Program-made: the position numbers and the translations under genes
In this document: in pieces, positions 8,400-16,986 of the stretch
Position numbering within the stretch: position 1 is the first letter of the stretch
Layout: each line of letters starts with the position of its first letter
Notes under the pieces: model-generated
Seen by the model: only the letters and a program-made list of their open reading frames with translations
Database searches by the model: none
Told to the model about the DNA's origin: nothing
Assembly (NCBI GenBank): GCA_016194935.1
Contig: JACQAO010000028.1
Location: 86,366-150,365, forward strand
Direction: 5' to 3'
Length of the DNA: 64,000 nt
Source: Betaproteobacteria bacterium
Lineage (GTDB): Bacteria; Pseudomonadota; Gammaproteobacteria; Burkholderiales; Rhodocyclaceae

Positions 8400-8494
8400 G
8401 AATTTCTCCGGGCATCGGCCCGGCGGAATTATCGCCGATAAGCTCTGGCGGATTGTTACAGCGTGGTTACTCCAATTTTTAAATCATAATGCAA

Positions 8495-8622
8495 GCCACA
8501 GAGGTCACAGAGGTCACAGAGAAAAACAAGCGGCTGTCATTAATGATTGCCTCACCTATCAGATAAACCCGGAAAGTCTGTGGAACCCGCATCATCTCTG
8601 TGTTCTCTGTGACCTCTGTGGC
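8495..8622. repeat. CACAGAG-rich dispersed inverted repeat, copy 1
   Basis: 128-bp element starting GCCACAGAGGTCACAGAGGT and ending CTCTGTGTTCTCTGTGACCTCTGTGGC, so its ends are inverted repeats made of short CACAGAG(G/N) tandem units. A second copy at 55179-55298 lies in the opposite orientation and shares the inner GATGATGCGGGTTC-ACAGA segment. No open reading frame is evident. The element fills the gap between the CYTH-CHAD gene and the ABC permease gene; as a transcript it could fold into a long hairpin. Confidence 0.85.
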
Positions 8623-8640
8623 TAACAAGCTTTTTGGGAG

Positions 8641-9873
8641 TTACTCGTAGCGCAAAGCCTCAATAGGGAGTAGCAGCGAAGCTTTCCTGGCTGGGTAGTA
8701 GCCGAAGAAGATGCCGACGATGGCGGCGAAGCCGACCGCCAGGACGATGGCGATGATGGACAGTTCAGTGCGCCAGCCCGCCAGATGTCCAACCAGCAGG
8801 GAACCTCCGACGCCGAGCAGGATGCCGAGCAGCCCGCCGATCAGCGACAAGGTCACCGCCTCGACCAGGAACTGCGTCAGGATGTCCTTGCTGCGCGCGC
8901 CGACGGCCATGCGCAGCCCGATCTCGCGGGTGCGCTCGGTCACCGATACCAGCATGATGTTCATGATGCCGATGCCGCCGACCAGCAGCGACACCGAGGC
9001 CACGGCAGCCAGCAGCAGCGCCAGCACTTTCGACGAAGCTTCCTGGGCTTCCAGGATTTCGGACAGGTTGCGCACGTAGAAATCATCGTCCTGGCCGGCT
9101 TGCAGGTGGTGGCGCTGGCGCAGCAATTCCTTCATGTGTTGTTCGGCTTCACTCATGTCGGCGCCTTGGCGCACCTTGACCATGACCGAACCGACGTTGC
9201 GCGACTTCGCCAGACTGGCGCCCAGCACCCGCTTCCTGGCGGTACTGATGGGCATCAGCACCACGTCGTCCTGATCCTGGCCCATCATGTTCTGGCCTTT
9301 GCGGTCGAGCACGCCGATGATGGTCAGCGGCACTTTGCGGATACGCACCACCTGGTCCAGCGGGCTGCTGTCGCCGAACAAGTTTTTCGCCACGGTCTGG
9401 CCGATCAACACGACTTTGGCGGCGCTGTTCATGTCCGTGCTCTCGAAGCCGCGTCCTTCGGCGATGGGCCATTCACGCACCTCCAGGTAATCGGGAGTGG
9501 TGCCGTAAAACGAGGTCGACCAGTTGGCATTGCCGGCCACCACCTGTCCTGTGCCACGCAGGCTGGGTGCGGCCCCCTGGATTTCATCCACCTCCCTGGC
9601 GAGAGCATAGGCGTCGTCTTCGCTGAGGGTTTGCTGCGTGCCGCTGCCGCCGCGTGCGCCGCCCGACAGCACGGAACCGGACAGCACTATGATGATGTTG
9701 GAACCGAGGCTGCGGATCTGTTCCGCGACGCGCGCTTGCGCGCCCTGGCCGACGGCGATCATGACGATCACGGCGGCAACGCCGATGATGATGCCCAGCA
9801 TGGTCAACGCCGAGCGTAATTTGTTGACGCGCAGGGCGTTAAGGGCGACACGCAGGGTGGCGAGGAAATTCAT
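8641..9873 (-). CDS. MacB-like ABC transporter permease
   Basis: 410-residue FtsX/MacB-type permease. One membrane helix near the N-terminus (LTMLGIIIGVAAVIVMIAVG) is followed by a large periplasmic domain (about 45-275) and three C-terminal helices (LLLAAVASVSLLVGGIGIMN with MLVSVTERTREIGLRMAVGA, LIGGLLGILLGV, IAIVLAVGFAAIVGIFFGYYPA). The coupling motif TERTREIGLR is characteristic. Unlike E. coli MacB, the ATPase is encoded by a separate gene immediately upstream, overlapping by 4 bp (ATGA). With the adaptor it forms a tripartite-type exporter; no outer-membrane channel gene is nearby, so it may use a TolC encoded elsewhere. The substrate is unknown. Confidence 0.92.
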   Translation of the reverse strand: MNFLATLRVALNALRVNKLRSALTMLGIIIGVAAVIVMIAVGQGAQARVAEQIRSLGSNIIIVLSGSVLSGGARGGSGTQQTLSEDDAYALAREVDEIQGAAPSLRGTGQVVAGNANWSTSFYGTTPDYLEVREWPIAEGRGFESTDMNSAAKVVLIGQTVAKNLFGDSSPLDQVVRIRKVPLTIIGVLDRKGQNMMGQDQDDVVLMPISTARKRVLGASLAKSRNVGSVMVKVRQGADMSEAEQHMKELLRQRHHLQAGQDDDFYVRNLSEILEAQEASSKVLALLLAAVASVSLLVGGIGIMNIMLVSVTERTREIGLRMAVGARSKDILTQFLVEAVTLSLIGGLLGILLGVGGSLLVGHLAGWRTELSIIAIVLAVGFAAIVGIFFGYYPARKASLLLPIEALRYE

Positions 9874-10610
9874 GCGGGGCTGACGGCGGGCAGCCTGGCA
9901 AGTTCTGCGCCTGCATCCTTGGCAGTGTTGACGCGATCGTCGAGCAGCACGCCGTCACGAAACAGGATGATGCGTCCGGCGAAACTGGCGACATCGTGTT
10001 CGTGCGTCACCACCACGATGGTGATGCCAGCGCGGTTGAGAGTTTGCAGGAGCGCCATGATTTCCACGCTGGTGCGGGAATCCAGCGCGCCGGTGGGTTC
10101 GTCGGCCAGCACCAGCATCGGGTCATTCACCAGCGCGCGCGCGATGGCGACGCGCTGTTGCTGGCCGCCCGAGAGTTGCGCCGGATGGTGATCCATGCGG
10201 TCGGCCAGGCCTACCTGCGCCAGGCGTTTTGCCGCGCGACTGTGCCGTTCGGCGGTGAGGGTTCCGTTATAGAGCAGCGGCAGGGCGACATTGTCGAGCG
10301 CCGAGGTGCGTGGCAGCAGGTTGAAGTGCTGAAAAACGAAACCGATTTTCTGGTTGCGCACGACGGCGAGCTGGTCGCCGGAAAGCCGGGAAACTTCCTG
10401 TTCGCCGAGATGGTACTCGCCCGAGCTGGGGTGATCGAGACAGCCGAGCAGATTCATGAAGGTCGATTTGCCTGAGCCGGATGGCCCCATCACCGCTACA
10501 AATTCACCGGCTTCGATGGTGATCGACACGCCGCGCAGCGCGGCGACCACATTGGCGCCCAGGTGATATTGCTTGACCAGTGCGTCGGTGCGAATCAGTG
10601 GAGCCGGCAT
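9870..10610 (-). CDS. MacB/LolD-like ABC transporter ATPase
   Basis: 246-residue ABC ATPase with all motifs: Walker A GPSGSGKST (near residue 43), Q-loop FVFQHFNLLPR, signature LSGGQQQRVAIARAL, Walker B MLVLADEPTGALD and H-loop VVVTHEHD. The sequence belongs to the MacB/LolD/FtsE class that powers mechanotransmission-type exporters. Middle gene of a three-gene operon: the adaptor gene ends 28 bp upstream and the permease gene overlaps its stop by 4 bp. Confidence 0.95.
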   Translation of the reverse strand: MPAPLIRTDALVKQYHLGANVVAALRGVSITIEAGEFVAVMGPSGSGKSTFMNLLGCLDHPSSGEYHLGEQEVSRLSGDQLAVVRNQKIGFVFQHFNLLPRTSALDNVALPLLYNGTLTAERHSRAAKRLAQVGLADRMDHHPAQLSGGQQQRVAIARALVNDPMLVLADEPTGALDSRTSVEIMALLQTLNRAGITIVVVTHEHDVASFAGRIILFRDGVLLDDRVNTAKDAGAELARLPAVSPA

Positions 10611-10638
10611 GGTGTGCGGACGCAGCGGATAGCGTGAC

Positions 10639-11883
10639 TCAGGGGAAACGCGGAGCGCTGGGTAGAGTGCCGGTTTTGGCGGGTGCAGATAATCCGCTGA
10701 TCACCATGTTGCCTTCTTTCAACTCGCCGTCAACGATTTCCGTCATCTTGCCGTCGTTGATACCCAACCGGACGGGCAGCGCTTTCGGTTTGCCGTTTTC
10801 GTCGAGCACCCACAGTCGCCCATTGGCGGCTGCGCCTGCGCTGCGGGTAGATTTATATTCGACGGGTTTTTCTTCGGCGCTGCCCGGCGGGCGGAAACGC
10901 AGCGCTGCATTCGGCGCTTTGAGGACATTGTCTTTGCGGGCGACGACGATACGCACGTTGGCGGTCATGCCCGGCAGCAGCGCCAGATCAGGGTTGGCGG
11001 CGGAGATGATAACGGTGTAGGTGACCACATTGGAAACCACCTGGGCGGCCTTGCGCACTTGCACCACCGCGCCTTCGAAGGCGCGTCCGGGAAAGGCATC
11101 CACGGTGAAGCCGGCTTTCTGGCCGAGATGGATGCGACCGACATCGGCTTCGTCGATGGACGTTTCCACCTGCATGTCGTTGAGGCTTTTGGCGATGATG
11201 AACAATTCCGGCGCCTGCAAGCTGGCGGCCACCGTCTGCCCGGTATCGACACTGCGTTTGACGACGATGCCATCGACGGGCGAGCGGATCGCGGTGCGCT
11301 CGAGATCTACCCTGGCCTGCGCCAACTGGGACTCGCGCTGCCGCACCACGGCCTCGCTGTTGTGCACCTGGGCTTCCGCCACCTGGGATGCTGCCCGGGC
11401 GACGTCGTATGCGGTTTGCGCCTTATCACGGTCGGCGGCGGCAATGAAATTCTTTTCCAGCAGTAATTTTTTTCGTTCGTAATCGCGCGCTGCATCCGCC
11501 AGGCTGGCGGCGGCCCGCGCGACTTCGGCGCGCTGCACCGCCAGGGCGGCGCGGGTGGCTTCGAGATCGGCTTCTGCCTGGCGCACCCGCAATTGAAAGG
11601 TTTCCGGATCAATGCGGGCGATGAGTTGTCCGGCTTTTACCGGGCTGTTGAAGTCGACCAGGATTTCCTTGATCTGCCCGGAGACCTGGGAACCGACTTG
11701 CACCGACACCACCGGGTTGAGCGTGCCGGTGGCTGAGACCTGCGCCGTCAGTGCGCCGTTTTCGATCCTGGCGAGTTTGTAGCGGGGCTGATCTGCGCCA
11801 CTGCCGAGATAGCGGTAGCCGCCATAGCCGGCAACGGCGAGCAGGGCGGCGGCAAAGAGGTACAGCAGTGGGCGGCGTCGCAT
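10639..11883 (-). CDS. MacA-like periplasmic adaptor (HlyD/RND membrane-fusion family)
   Basis: 414 residues. One N-terminal membrane helix (LLYLFAAALLAVAGYGGYRY) is followed by the split lipoyl domain (VGSQVSGQIKEILVDFNSPVKAGQ, later AIRSPVDGIVVKRSVDTGQTV), a long alpha-helical hairpin rich in Ala, Glu and Arg (about 100-195), and beta-barrel and membrane-proximal domains. This is the periplasmic adaptor linking the MacB-like permease to an outer-membrane channel. First gene of the operon; the second starts 28 bp downstream. Confidence 0.93.
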   Translation of the reverse strand: MRRRPLLYLFAAALLAVAGYGGYRYLGSGADQPRYKLARIENGALTAQVSATGTLNPVVSVQVGSQVSGQIKEILVDFNSPVKAGQLIARIDPETFQLRVRQAEADLEATRAALAVQRAEVARAAASLADAARDYERKKLLLEKNFIAAADRDKAQTAYDVARAASQVAEAQVHNSEAVVRQRESQLAQARVDLERTAIRSPVDGIVVKRSVDTGQTVAASLQAPELFIIAKSLNDMQVETSIDEADVGRIHLGQKAGFTVDAFPGRAFEGAVVQVRKAAQVVSNVVTYTVIISAANPDLALLPGMTANVRIVVARKDNVLKAPNAALRFRPPGSAEEKPVEYKSTRSAGAAANGRLWVLDENGKPKALPVRLGINDGKMTEIVDGELKEGNMVISGLSAPAKTGTLPSAPRFP

Positions 11884-11928
11884 GCGGCGATTCTAGCGCA
11901 CGACCCCGCACCTGACTGTGAGTAAATG

Positions 11929-13647
11929 TTACAGGGCGATGCCGGGGTTGTTATTCACGCCCACCAACTTGGGCAGGTTGAGTTTGCGCGGGGTGATGAC
12001 TTTCTTGTCACGCAGATAGCCCGCCACTACATCCCATATCGGCTCGCCGCTGGCGCCTTCCGTCACCGGCGCCCAGCCGGCGACTTTGTACGTCTTGCCG
12101 GCTGCCAGCGGTTTGCCGTTAAGCCGCATATCGTTGATGCGCTTGCCGATCCTGGCGTTCGGATCGCAGGTGTACGTCATCCCGCCGATCCGCACCATGT
12201 CGCCGCCCTGCTGGTAGTAGGGGTCGGGATTGAACAGGTTGTCGCCGACATCTTCGAGAATATTCTTGATGGTCTCGGCGCTCATCTCGGTCAGCGTCGA
12301 CCAGGGATAGGTGATGGCGGTCTGATCCATCAGGTGTTCCATGGTGATGGTCTGCCCCGGCAGGATCGTGGTACCCCAGCGGAAGCCGGGAGAAAAGCCG
12401 ATCTCGGCGCCTTTGACTTCCAGCATGGCGTCGAGAATCAGTTGATCCCAGGAACCGTTGAAATTGCCGCGGCGGTAGAGCAGCCCTTCGGAGACGGCGA
12501 GTTTCTCATCCAGCTTGTCCTTGTAAGGCGCGCGCACCTGCTCGATGTGGGCAGCCATTGCGGCATCAGCCGGCAGCAGGTTGGCGAACACCGGCAGCAG
12601 TTTGTAGCGGAAGCCCTGGATTTTTCCGCCGCGCACGTCGAAGTCGAGCACCGAGAGAAATTTTCCGTTGGAGCCGGAGTTGCACACCAGGGTCTGGCCG
12701 CCGGCGTTTTTAACGAAGGTCGGCGCGGGTACGCCGTCGTGCGTATGACCACCGAGTATCGCGTCGATGCCGGTGACGCGCGTGGCCATTTTCAGGTCGA
12801 CGTCCATGCCGTTATGCGACAGCACCACCACCACCTGCGCACCCTTGGCGCGCGCTTCGTTGACGACTTTCTGCATCCCATCTTCCTGAATGCCGAAGGT
12901 CCAGTCCGGCATCATGTAGCGCGGGTTGGCGATGGGCGTGTAAGGAAAAGCCTGGCCGATGATCGCCACCGGTACGCCATTCATTTCGCGCATGGTGTAG
13001 GCCTTGAACACCGGATCGCCAAAGTCGGCGGTCTTGACGTTCTGGGCGAGGAACTCGATCTTGCCGGCGAAATCCTTGGTGACGATTTCCTGGATGCGCT
13101 GTTGTCCGAAGGTGAAATCCCAATGCCCGGTCATGATGTCTACACCCAGCAGCTTGGCGGCGTCGACCATGTCCTGGCCCTTGCTCCACAGTGCGGTGGC
13201 AGAACCCTGCCAGGTGTCGCCGCCATCCAGCAGCAGCGACCCCGGTCGGGAAGCGCGCAGGCGTTTGACCAGGGTGGCGAGATGGGCGAAGCCGCCGATT
13301 TTCCCGTAGGTTTTTGCCGCCTGGGTAAAATCAAGATAGGTGAAGGCGTATGCCTCGGGCGTGCCAGGCTTGATGCCGAATGCTTTCAGCAAGTATTTGC
13401 CGACCAGATGCGGGGCTTTGCCTGCGGCGACGCCGACACCGAGATTGACGCTGGGTTCACGAAAATAGATCGGCAGCAGTTGTGCGTGGCAGTCGGTGTA
13501 ATGCAGCAGCGAAACATTGCCGAAGCGCGGCAGGTCGTAGTATTTCCCGGCGTCCTGCGCGGCCAGCAGGTCTTTGGAATCGAGTGCAAAACCCGCAGCG
13601 GCGGCGGCGGCGAGAACTTGCAGGAATTCACGGCGATGCATGGACAT
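11929..13647 (-). CDS. soxB: SoxB thiosulfohydrolase
   Basis: 572-residue periplasmic enzyme of the 5'-nucleotidase family. The N-terminus has a twin-arginine signal (HRREFLQVLAAAAAAGFAL). Metal-binding motifs of the two-manganese site are present: HYTDCHAQLLP, LDGGDTWQGS, GHWDFTFG, VVVLSHNGMDVD and LGGHTHDG. SoxB hydrolyses sulfate from the cysteine-S-thiosulfonate on SoxY. It is the last gene of soxYZAXB; a stem-loop followed by a T-rich tail lies in the gap after soxX (13669-13693), so its expression may be partly uncoupled. Confidence 0.97.
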   Translation of the reverse strand: MSMHRREFLQVLAAAAAAGFALDSKDLLAAQDAGKYYDLPRFGNVSLLHYTDCHAQLLPIYFREPSVNLGVGVAAGKAPHLVGKYLLKAFGIKPGTPEAYAFTYLDFTQAAKTYGKIGGFAHLATLVKRLRASRPGSLLLDGGDTWQGSATALWSKGQDMVDAAKLLGVDIMTGHWDFTFGQQRIQEIVTKDFAGKIEFLAQNVKTADFGDPVFKAYTMREMNGVPVAIIGQAFPYTPIANPRYMMPDWTFGIQEDGMQKVVNEARAKGAQVVVVLSHNGMDVDLKMATRVTGIDAILGGHTHDGVPAPTFVKNAGGQTLVCNSGSNGKFLSVLDFDVRGGKIQGFRYKLLPVFANLLPADAAMAAHIEQVRAPYKDKLDEKLAVSEGLLYRRGNFNGSWDQLILDAMLEVKGAEIGFSPGFRWGTTILPGQTITMEHLMDQTAITYPWSTLTEMSAETIKNILEDVGDNLFNPDPYYQQGGDMVRIGGMTYTCDPNARIGKRINDMRLNGKPLAAGKTYKVAGWAPVTEGASGEPIWDVVAGYLRDKKVITPRKLNLPKLVGVNNNPGIAL

Positions 13648-13668
13648 ATGAGTGTGGCTCCGAAAAGA

Positions 13669-13693
13669 AAAGGCTAGTCAGCGACTAGCCTTT
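13669..13693 (-). terminator. Intercistronic stem-loop between soxX and soxB
   Basis: Arms AAAGGCTAGTC and GACTAGCCTTT (11 bp, loop AGC). Read on the minus strand the hairpin is followed by TTTTCTTTT, so it looks like a weak Rho-independent terminator or attenuator inside the sox operon. It could equally stabilise the 3' end of the soxYZAX message. Confidence 0.65.
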
Positions 13694-13712
13694 CCTCGAT
13701 TGCATGGCGCAA

Positions 13713-14330
13713 TTATTGGTTGACGGGAGAACTGGGGTCCATCAGCAAGGCAACCAGATCTTTGATCTGTTGCTCCGTTAAAGTACCGGTATGACCAAAG
13801 CGCGGCATGCTTGAACACAGATTGGTGATCTTGGAGTCATAAATCTTGGTGTAAGCGTACTTCTGATTCTCAGGACTGAAGCCTCGGGTTTTGCCGAAAT
13901 GAAAGAGACTCGGGCCGATGGTGCCGAAAGAAGTTTCTTTAGGACCGATCTGGTGGCAGTTGTAGCAACTACCGCCGGCAGGCGCACCCGGCTTGTCGCT
14001 CCAGGTCATGCCGTTTCCAGCCTGGGCGATTTTCTCGCCCGATTTCCAGTCGCCCATCAGCTTGCCGTCCGCCGGGAGCTTGAGGCTTGCCGCTTCGTCC
14101 TTCTCCATCTGTTCGGCGATACCCTTGGGAGGTTTGTTGTTGGTGCGATTGCAGATCGCCTGCAAGCCGTCTTCGTTCAGCCGGTCCATGCCGGCCATGC
14201 CCTTGGCGTGAAAGTCGCGCTTCATCATGGCGACGGCCTGGGCGCGATAGTCTTGTGCCTGGCTGGGAAAAGCCGCCAGCAGGGCGATCATGGCGGCACT
14301 GGACAACAATGAAATATTTCGGATGTTCAT
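13713..14330 (-). CDS. soxX: SoxX c-type cytochrome
   Basis: 205 residues with a Sec signal peptide (MNIRNISLLSSAAMIALLAAFPSQAQ). One class I haem site, SCYNCHQIGP, is in the middle, and the likely distal Met ligand is in SSMPRFGH. SoxX pairs with SoxA as the SoxAX cytochrome that oxidatively links thiosulfate to the SoxY cysteine. It is longer than the shortest SoxX proteins because of an N-terminal extension before the haem site. The ATG at 14330 is preferred (AGGAG upstream) over a TTG at 14351 that would overlap soxA. It starts 17 bp after the soxA stop. Confidence 0.95.
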   Translation of the reverse strand: MNIRNISLLSSAAMIALLAAFPSQAQDYRAQAVAMMKRDFHAKGMAGMDRLNEDGLQAICNRTNNKPPKGIAEQMEKDEAASLKLPADGKLMGDWKSGEKIAQAGNGMTWSDKPGAPAGGSCYNCHQIGPKETSFGTIGPSLFHFGKTRGFSPENQKYAYTKIYDSKITNLCSSMPRFGHTGTLTEQQIKDLVALLMDPSSPVNQ

Positions 14331-14347
14331 CTCTGTGTTCTCCTGGT

Positions 14348-15229
14348 TCAACGTTTGATTCCGGGGCCTTTGTACACCTGGCCGTTGGCATTTACCGCCA
14401 TGTAGGTGAGCAGGTCGGTGATCGTCTGGGAGACGTAGCCGGGCTCAGGGAAGCGCTGCTGACGGAAGCAGTCATTCATGCGCCACTGGATGGTGTGCAT
14501 GAGGCCCCCGGTCATGCGATATCCAGGCCAGCCCTGGGTCGCGGCCATTGCGCCGCTTTTTGACGAGAGGTTGGGCAGTACCTGGGTGCGGATGCGCTTG
14601 CCATCTTCGCCGTGGCAGGTGGCGCAGGAGAAATCATAAGGCCCGGCACGGTAGTGGAAAATCTCCCGGCCCACTTCGAAGGCTTCACGCTCCTTGGGAT
14701 TCTTTTGCGGAATGGCCAACTTCATGCCGCGTGACTGACCCGCCACATAGGTGGTCAGCGATACCGGATCAGGCGTGCTGGAATCGCTGCTGAAGGGTTT
14801 TTTCGCCAGGTCGGCAGCCTTGAAGCCTTGCAGTGTTTCCATGCAATACACGATGCGCCGCTCGGCATCCATCACCTGGTCGACATCGGCAAAGTAGCGC
14901 GGCATCTTCACATAGGCGCCCTTGACAACGCCGGGGCCGAGGCCCAGATCGCACTGCTCCAGCGAGGCGTTCTTCGGCCCGCGCTTCATGGTCCACAACT
15001 CCTTGCCTTTTTGCTCGAATAATTCGGCAGGGTTGTCGTCTTCCAGCACTTCGCGGAATTTTTCAAAATCGGCTGTCGTGGGGTCCGGCGCGGCTTTCAT
15101 CGCCGGCATGGCGTGCATCGGTTTCATGTGATGCTTTTCTGCGGCGGGTTTTCCCTGGGCCGCAGCCGATGGAGCAATTCCCGCCAGGGACAGTGCGGCC
15201 AGAGCGCCGAGCGTGATGGTGTATTTCAT
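14348..15229 (-). CDS. soxA: SoxA L-cysteine S-thiosulfotransferase subunit, single haem site
   Basis: 293 residues with a Sec signal (MKYTITLGALAALSLAGIAP) and a His/Met-rich linker. Only one CXXCH haem site is visible (SCATCHGEDGK). The N-terminal half keeps two cysteines (EQCDLGLG and VYCMETLQ) in place of a first haem, as in mono-haem SoxA types. The C-terminal NDCFRQQRFPEPGY carries the active-site cysteine that is persulfidated in characterised SoxA. With SoxX it conjugates thiosulfate to SoxYZ. The ATG at 15229 is chosen for its strong AGGAGG; an in-frame start at 15313 lacks one and would hide the signal peptide. Confidence 0.95.
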   Translation of the reverse strand: MKYTITLGALAALSLAGIAPSAAAQGKPAAEKHHMKPMHAMPAMKAAPDPTTADFEKFREVLEDDNPAELFEQKGKELWTMKRGPKNASLEQCDLGLGPGVVKGAYVKMPRYFADVDQVMDAERRIVYCMETLQGFKAADLAKKPFSSDSSTPDPVSLTTYVAGQSRGMKLAIPQKNPKEREAFEVGREIFHYRAGPYDFSCATCHGEDGKRIRTQVLPNLSSKSGAMAATQGWPGYRMTGGLMHTIQWRMNDCFRQQRFPEPGYVSQTITDLLTYMAVNANGQVYKGPGIKR

Positions 15230-15345
15230 GTATCCTCCTAGGATTAATGCGGTTCCCCGATCAGGCGGGTAAGCACGGCGGGGTTTGCCTGCGCCCCAGC
15301 CTTTGTATTTCACTGCTTGCCCGCGTTTAGTTTAACGCGGAGCAA

Positions 15346-15657
15346 TCAGTTGATGGCGGTCTCATCGCTGCGCTTGTCGCCGGTGTTGTCCACCCAACTG
15401 ACCACCACCTTGTCGCCGGCTTTGGCGCCCTTGACCCTGAAACCAAACACCGGATTGCGCGATACCGAAGTACCGATCTGCCCGTCGACGACCGTCTTGC
15501 CGTTGACCGTGACGGTAACCGACTGGATGAAGTGGGCCGGGATGACTTTTCCGGCGCCATCCTTGCGCTGCCCGGTTTCCATCGGATGACTCATCAGCAC
15601 GCGGATCTCCGCAGCGTCACCCTTCATCTGGGCGCGAATTTTCATTGGGTCTGCCAT
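15346..15657 (-). CDS. soxZ: SoxZ sulfur carrier partner
   Basis: 103-residue beta-sandwich protein without a signal peptide, as usual for SoxZ, which is exported with SoxY. Recognisable segments are MKIRAQMKGDAAEIRVLMSH, METGQRKDGAGKVIPAHFI and NPVFGFRVKGAKAGDKVVV. It forms the SoxYZ heterodimer that carries sulfur intermediates. It lies 59 bp after soxY and 116 bp before soxA; that second gap is the largest in the operon and has no clear terminator. Confidence 0.95.
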   Translation of the reverse strand: MADPMKIRAQMKGDAAEIRVLMSHPMETGQRKDGAGKVIPAHFIQSVTVTVNGKTVVDGQIGTSVSRNPVFGFRVKGAKAGDKVVVSWVDNTGDKRSDETAIN

Positions 15658-15716
15658 GTTCTATGTCCTTAGTCTGGTGTATCGAATTCGAATATTAAAC
15701 GTGCGTCCGGCAGCGC

Positions 15717-16187
15717 TCAGCCGCCGCAGCCGCCCACAGTGACTTTGACTTCTTTCTGGGCCGTATAGAACTTCCCGTCCGCCTTGGCAACCACCTTGAC
15801 GACGGAAGTCTGCGCCAGCTTGAGGCGTACCGCAGCTTCCGGAATTGCCCCATTGGAAAAGTGAAAGGTCGTCGAGAGAGGGAAGGGATTCTTGACCACC
15901 AGAATCGACAGCTCGCTGGTGTTGGGAATATTGCTGGCTACGTCAACCGGCACAACCGCGCCGTTTTCGGCGATATCCGGAGCTTTCAGGACGATGTCCT
16001 TGCTCTCGGTGGCGGCGGTGGCGCCGAGTCCCTTCATGGCCCCGTCCAGGTCCTTGGAATCGAATGCGGACTTGTTCCAGTCCGCCGCCAGCACCTGGCC
16101 GGGCTTCAGTACGCCGGCGGCAAGCGCGACGCTGAGCACACCGCTGACGCTGGCGCCCTTCAATATTGTTCTGCGCAACATATCCAT
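15717..16187 (-). CDS. soxY: SoxY sulfur carrier protein
   Basis: 156 residues. The twin-arginine signal MDMLRRTILKGASVSGVLS sends the folded SoxYZ pair to the periplasm. The C-terminus ends VGGCGG, the swinging-arm motif whose Cys carries thiosulfate-derived sulfur. First gene of soxYZAXB. No soxCD follows, so sulfane sulfur left on SoxY would need another acceptor route (sulfur globules, rDsr or sHdr), none of which is encoded in this window. Confidence 0.96.
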   Translation of the reverse strand: MDMLRRTILKGASVSGVLSVALAAGVLKPGQVLAADWNKSAFDSKDLDGAMKGLGATAATESKDIVLKAPDIAENGAVVPVDVASNIPNTSELSILVVKNPFPLSTTFHFSNGAIPEAAVRLKLAQTSVVKVVAKADGKFYTAQKEVKVTVGGCGG

Positions 16188-16298
16188 TAATGACTCCTCC
16201 GAACTGGGTTGGTTATTTATTTCAGCTTGTTTGCATGTTTTTACTTATGCAAATCGAGCCAGACAGCGATCTATTACAGACATACAGACACCGGATCA

Positions 16299-16327
16299 AC
16301 TATGTTGTAAGAAATTCGGCTTGTCAA
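16299..16327 (-). promoter_or_regulatory. Candidate sigma-70 promoter of the sox operon
   Basis: On the minus strand TTGACA (complement of 16322-16327) is followed after 17 bp by CATAGT (complement of 16299-16304), about 105 bp before the soxY start. The -35 is perfect and the -10 moderate. The rest of the soxY-moaC gap (16188-16446) shows nothing else I can name. Confidence 0.5.
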
Positions 16328-16446
16328 TAATATTTGGATACAGATCCGGCTTGGCATTGTGGCATTTTGGTTTTACCTTGCAACTTAAAATTCCGATGGT
16401 GGAATAAGTCTCGCTGATTTCAGTAAATGCTTATATGCCAAATGCG

Positions 16447-16929
16447 TCAATCGCCCGCAATCCAGCGCCCCGACTTGCCCCCGCTTTTTTCGAGCAGGCG
16501 AATGTCCTCGATACGCATACTGCGGTCGGCGGCTTTGCACATATCGTAGATGGTCAGCAAGGCGACGCTGACTGCCGTCAACGCTTCCATTTCGACACCG
16601 GTGCGGCCAAGAGTTTCGGCGGTTACTGCGCAGGTGATGCGAAGAGATGCTGCGTCGACGGTAAACTCAACCCCGACGCGCGTCAGCGCCAGCGGGTGGC
16701 ACAAGGGAATCAGTTCAGAAGTCCGTTTGGCGGCCTGGATCGCGGCGATCCGCGCGATCCCCAGCACGTCGCCTTTCTTGACATCGCCGGCCTGGATCAG
16801 CGCCAGGGTCGCCGCTTGCAGCTTGATGCTGCCGCTGGCGCGGGCGATACGCCGGGTTTCGGGCTTTTCGCCGACGTCCACCATGTGCGCCTGGCCGGCG
16901 GAATCAAAGTGTGTCAATGACGCATTCAT
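16447..16929 (-). CDS. moaC: Cyclic pyranopterin monophosphate synthase MoaC
   Basis: 160-residue MoaC, second step of molybdenum cofactor synthesis. Motifs include [19 protein letters not shown], the [10 protein letters not shown] active-site region, [24 protein letters not shown] and the C-terminal [10 protein letters not shown]. The frame stays open far upstream, but the ATG at 16929 (AGGAAA before it) matches MoaC N-termini and avoids overlap with the divergent protease gene. Relevant here because SoeA is a molybdoenzyme, although moaC is not linked to soeABC. Confidence 0.95.
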   Translation of the reverse strand: MNASLTHFDSAGQAHMVDVGEKPETRRIARASGSIKLQAATLALIQAGDVKKGDVLGIARIAAIQAAKRTSELIPLCHPLALTRVGVEFTVDAASLRITCAVTAETLGRTGVEMEALTAVSVALLTIYDMCKAADRSMRIEDIRLLEKSGGKSGRWIAGD

Positions 16930-16986
16930 ATCGGGTTTCCTGGACGGACAAAGGAACGATGGCAGGTAACGGTTATCATAGCTGAC

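Noticed and set aside
6954..8441. Long 495-residue plus-strand frame
   Set aside because: Antisense to the CYTH-CHAD gene; Gln/Arg-rich with no domain, a codon-composition shadow of a GC-rich gene.
8495..8622. CRISPR-like array from repeated CACAGAG units
   Set aside because: Units are 8-10 bp in direct tandem without spacers, and the element as a whole is an inverted repeat; no cas genes are present.
11926..13677. 583-residue plus-strand frame
   Set aside because: Exactly antisense to soxB, which has a signal peptide and metal motifs; shadow.
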